This document shows positions 5,047-7,605 of a stretch of DNA of 7,605 nucleotides, one piece after another (within the stretch, counting starts at the first letter, position 1; the number at the start of each line of letters is the position of its first letter). The notes beneath the pieces were generated by a model. That model was not told the DNA's origin. It was given only the letters and a program-made list of their open reading frames with translations, and did no database searches. The stretch is from Anaerobacillus sp. (GTDB lineage Bacteria; Bacillota; Bacilli; Bacillales; Anaerobacillaceae), in assembly GCA_007118195.1 (NCBI GenBank), contig SKSA01000317.1, forward strand, positions 1 to 7,605, given 5' to 3'. The position numbers and the translations under genes were made by a program.

Positions 5047-6390
5047 ATGTCAAATGATCAAATTTTTACAATCGCCACTTTAACAAAGTATATTAAACGA
5101 ACATTTGACAATGACGACGTCCTAAAGAATATTTGGGTTAAAGGTGAAATTTCTAATTTTAAAAAGCATAGTCGAGGACATATGTATTTTACACTTAAGG
5201 ATGAGCATTCAAAAATTCAAGCAGTTATGTTTGCTGGAAACAATCGTTTTTTGAAATTCATTCCAGAAAGTGGGATGAATGTTCTTGTCCGCGGCTATGT
5301 ATCCGTTTATGAAGCTAACGGACAATATCAAATGTACGTTAGCGAGATGCAACCAGATGGTGTTGGTAATCTGTTTCTTGCTTTTGAACAGTTGAAAAGG
5401 AAGCTTAATACTGCAGGTTACTTTGATGAGAAATTCAAAAAAACGTTACCAAATATTCCTACAGAAATAGGTGTAATTACGTCTCCTACAGGTGCTGCTA
5501 TTCGAGATATTATTACAACCCTTAAACGGCGCTTTCCTAGCGTAAGAATTACGTTATTTCCAGTTCTTGTTCAGGGTGACGGTGCCCCAAGTTCTGTCGC
5601 TAAGGCTATTAAACAGGCAAATGAACTAGGGGATCTTGATGTACTTATCGTCGGGAGAGGTGGCGGATCGATTGAAGAACTTTGGGCTTTTAACGAGGAA
5701 ATCGTTGCCGAGGCAATTTTTCATTCTAACGTCCCTATTATATCGGCAGTAGGGCATGAAACAGATGTGACGATTGCTGATTTTATTGCGGACAAGCGTG
5801 CGGCAACACCCACTGCGGCGGCTGAAATAGCTGTTCCGAATACAGATGACCTTAGCGAAAGAATTCTTCAAAGGAAAATTCGAATGCAGAGGGCGATTGG
5901 TAAAAGGTTAGAGGCTGAGCGAGAAAAACTTACGACACTACAAAAGTCATATGCATTTCGTTATCCGGAGCAGCTAGTTAAGCAAAAAGAACAACAGCTT
6001 GATCGGATCATTGATGACCTACAGCGTAACATTAAACATTTAGTTGAACGAAAAACGACCGCTTTAAACAACCTGGAAAAGGATGTTAAAAGAAATCATC
6101 CTGAAAGGTATATTGCTAACTTTCGTGAACAGCTTGTTAAAAATGAAACGCTTTTAATTCAACATACAAGGGATATAAAAAAAGAAAAACAATTTCAATT
6201 TAAACAATTAGTCACCCAGTTAGAGGCGTTAAACCCGTTAAAAGTTATGACAAGAGGCTATAGTTTAGCCTATAAACAAGACGGACAGATCATTAAAAGT
6301 GTTACCAATGTTTCAGTTGGTGAAAAATTACAAATTAAGCTTAAAGATGGTTCAGTGTATTGTGAAATAGAAGACACTGTCGAAGAATGA
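5047..6390 (+). CDS. xseA: Exonuclease VII large subunit
   Basis: XseA (447 aa, full length) is the catalytic subunit of exonuclease VII, a metal-independent single-strand DNA exonuclease that works with several copies of XseB. Residues 5-102 are the N-terminal OB-fold, starting FTIATLTKYIK and including WVKGEISNFKKHSRGHMYFTLKD. The catalytic domain contains GVITSPTGAAIRDI (142-155), VGRGGGSIEELWAFN (202-216) and PIISAVGHETDVTIADFIADKRAATPTAAAE (230-260). Residues about 265-395 are rich in charged and Leu/Gln residues, as expected for the long coiled coil that binds XseB. A short C-terminal segment, NPLKVMTRGYSLAYK (396-410), follows. The ribosome binding site AAGGAGA (5034-5040) overlaps the folD stop codon, implying cotranscription. 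Confidence 0.97.
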   Translation: MSNDQIFTIATLTKYIKRTFDNDDVLKNIWVKGEISNFKKHSRGHMYFTLKDEHSKIQAVMFAGNNRFLKFIPESGMNVLVRGYVSVYEANGQYQMYVSEMQPDGVGNLFLAFEQLKRKLNTAGYFDEKFKKTLPNIPTEIGVITSPTGAAIRDIITTLKRRFPSVRITLFPVLVQGDGAPSSVAKAIKQANELGDLDVLIVGRGGGSIEELWAFNEEIVAEAIFHSNVPIISAVGHETDVTIADFIADKRAATPTAAAEIAVPNTDDLSERILQRKIRMQRAIGKRLEAEREKLTTLQKSYAFRYPEQLVKQKEQQLDRIIDDLQRNIKHLVERKTTALNNLEKDVKRNHPERYIANFREQLVKNETLLIQHTRDIKKEKQFQFKQLVTQLEALNPLKVMTRGYSLAYKQDGQIIKSVTNVSVGEKLQIKLKDGSVYCEIEDTVEE

Positions 6391-6397
6391 GGTGTAA

Positions 6398-6628
6398 ATG
6401 GTGAGTGAGCAAAAACAATCTTTTGAAGAGGCAATGGGTAAGTTAGAAGAAGTGGTAGAAAAGCTTGAACAAGGTGATGTTCCTTTAGAAGAAGCGATCA
6501 CGATGTTTCAAGAAGGGATGTCTTTATCAAAGCTATGTCATGATAAGTTAAAGACGGTAGAAAAACAGATGGACCGCATCTTACATGAGAATGGAGAAGT
6601 TGAACTAACAACATTTCAGGAGGACTAA
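6398..6628 (+). CDS. xseB: Exonuclease VII small subunit
   Basis: XseB (76 aa, usual size) is the small helical partner of XseA in exonuclease VII. The whole family signature is seen: [36 protein letters not shown], residues 8-43, followed by the helix [15 protein letters not shown] (47-61). It lies 7 nt after xseA. The start is ambiguous between ATG at 6398 and GTG at 6401, which form a tandem ATGGTG. The only ribosome binding site, GAGGTG, overlaps the xseA stop codon and is very close (3 nt) to the ATG but 6 nt from the GTG. The two choices differ by a single residue. The 3' end of the gene contains the ribosome binding site of ispA. Confidence 0.96.
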   Translation: MVSEQKQSFEEAMGKLEEVVEKLEQGDVPLEEAITMFQEGMSLSKLCHDKLKTVEKQMDRILHENGEVELTTFQED

Positions 6629-6631
6629 TCA

Positions 6632-7525
6632 TTGAGTAGGTTAACATTAGAGTCTTTCCTTAAAGAAAGGAAAGACCAGTTAGAAACGAAGCTGCCTGAA
6701 TATGTTGTTGCTCTTGATGCTCCTTCTATCTTAAAAGAGTCAATGCTCTATTCCCTGCAAGCAGGTGGAAAACGCCTTAGACCAATGTTATTGTTTGCGA
6801 CAGTTGAAGGATTTGGCGGAGATTATCAACAGAGTATACCGGTAGCAAGTGCAATAGAGATGATTCATACGTATTCATTAATTCATGATGACTTACCTGC
6901 AATGGATAATGATGATTTTCGTCGAGGGAAATTAACGAATCATAAAGTTTTTGGCGATGCAACCGCCATTTTAGCTGGCGATGCACTACTCACCTATGCT
7001 TTTGAGGTAATTGTTACGATGAACAATAGTGAGGTTGAACCTAGTCAAAAGCTGAGGTTAATCGCTGAACTTGCAAAGGCATCAGGTCCAGAAGGAATGG
7101 TTGGGGGCCAAGTTGCAGATATGGAGGGTGAAAATAAAAGTCTAACGTTACCAGAGTTAGAATTTATTCATCACCATAAAACTGGCGATCTATTAAGTTT
7201 TGCGATTATTGCTGGGGCTATATTAACAAAAGCGAATGATAATGATGTTGAAAGCTTGAGAGCCTTTGCCAGATACCTCGGTTTAGCATTTCAAATTAAA
7301 GACGACATTCTCGACATTGAAGGTAGTCAAGAAACACTTGGCAAGCCAGTTGGTAGCGACATTACGAATGAAAAAAGTACGTACCCTAAGCTTCTAGGGC
7401 TTGAGGGAGCCAAGAGAAAGTTAGACGATCATATTTTAACAGCGAAAGAATACTTATATAAAGTAAAGATGAAGCACGAAAAATTAGAAATGCTAGCTGA
7501 CTATATTATGTATCGCGACCGTTAG
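6632..7525 (+). CDS. ispA: Farnesyl diphosphate synthase (geranyltranstransferase)
   Basis: IspA (297 aa, full length) adds isopentenyl diphosphate to dimethylallyl and geranyl diphosphate to make farnesyl diphosphate, the precursor of undecaprenyl carriers, menaquinone side chains and haem O. It is an all-helical trans-prenyltransferase. Visible motifs are GGKRLRP (45-51), the first Asp-rich motif DDLPAMD (86-92, DDxxxxD type of bacterial farnesyl synthases) followed by RRG (97-99), GDA and LAGDALL (108-120), GGQVADM (158-164), KTGDLL (183-188) and the second Asp-rich motif DDILD (224-228). The sequence before the first motif, HTYSLIHDD, is like that of E. coli IspA, supporting farnesyl as product. 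The TTG start is supported by a perfect AGGAGG (6618-6623) at 8 nt spacing, 3 nt after the xseB stop. In B. subtilis dxs follows; it would lie beyond this window. Confidence 0.97.
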   Translation: MSRLTLESFLKERKDQLETKLPEYVVALDAPSILKESMLYSLQAGGKRLRPMLLFATVEGFGGDYQQSIPVASAIEMIHTYSLIHDDLPAMDNDDFRRGKLTNHKVFGDATAILAGDALLTYAFEVIVTMNNSEVEPSQKLRLIAELAKASGPEGMVGGQVADMEGENKSLTLPELEFIHHHKTGDLLSFAIIAGAILTKANDNDVESLRAFARYLGLAFQIKDDILDIEGSQETLGKPVGSDITNEKSTYPKLLGLEGAKRKLDDHILTAKEYLYKVKMKHEKLEMLADYIMYRDR

Positions 7526-7605
7526 AGTTTTGAGTTAAGAGTTTTGAATTTTGAGTTGATTGTAGAGAGGCTTCTTAGCATCACTAACAAAAACTCAAAA
7601 CTCAA
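7524..7605. repeat. Opposed heptanucleotide repeats after ispA (cut by window end)
   Basis: From 7528 the sequence runs in 7-base steps close to TTTTGAG (7528-7534, 7535-7541 diverged, 7542-7548, 7549-7555). The last bases carry the reverse complement (CTCAAAA, 7594-7600 plus flanks). GAGTTTTGAGTT (7525-7536) is a perfect 12-bp inverted match to AACTCAAAACTC (7592-7603), about 55 nt apart. The array begins inside the ispA stop codon. It may continue past the window. A T-rich run after the second arm is not visible, so a terminator role cannot be judged. Confidence 0.6.

Overview
This AT-rich window reads as chromosomal DNA of a Bacillaceae-type Firmicute. The evidence is strong purine-rich ribosome binding sites, SigA-like extended -10 promoters, and the gene order accB-accC-yqhY-nusB-folD-xseA-xseB-ispA, which is the order known from Bacillus subtilis. 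All eight of these genes are intact, on the + strand, of normal family length and with their key residues visible. The species cannot be named from the sequence. Nothing in the coding part suggests a phage, a defence system or recent gene transfer.

Layout. Positions 1-339 hold no supported gene. They carry a roughly 170-bp structured intergenic repeat (copy A), an extra copy of its 3' module, and a pair of competing hairpins ending in a T-run. A good extended -10 promoter (340-348) then drives a small acidic protein of unknown function (397-747), closed by a strong intrinsic terminator. Positions 785-950 hold the control region of the fatty-acid operon, with a dyad and a FapR-box-like half match around a plausible promoter. 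The operon accB-accC-yqhY runs from 951 to 3272 and ends in a long composite hairpin. Positions 3273-3682 contain that hairpin, a second copy of the intergenic repeat (copy B) and a separate extended -10 promoter for nusB. Then come nusB, folD, xseA, xseB and ispA (3683-7525). Gaps from folD to ispA are only 3-11 nt, implying cotranscription. The last 80 bases carry heptanucleotide repeats in opposing orientations, cut off by the window edge.

How the genes fit together. AccB and AccC are the biotin carrier and biotin carboxylase parts of acetyl-CoA carboxylase, and YqhY (Asp23 family) is tied to the control of that enzyme. NusB serves rRNA antitermination, FolD one-carbon metabolism, XseA/XseB form exonuclease VII, and IspA makes farnesyl diphosphate. 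They are a conserved housekeeping neighbourhood rather than one pathway.

The most interesting unexplained signal is the intergenic repeat. It has two copies in the same orientation about 3.4 kb apart, plus an extra 3' module. The shared blocks are near-identical, and the 3' hairpin keeps its pairing while its bases change between copies. This suggests a mobile or dispersed element that specifies a structured RNA. I do not recognise it as a named family.
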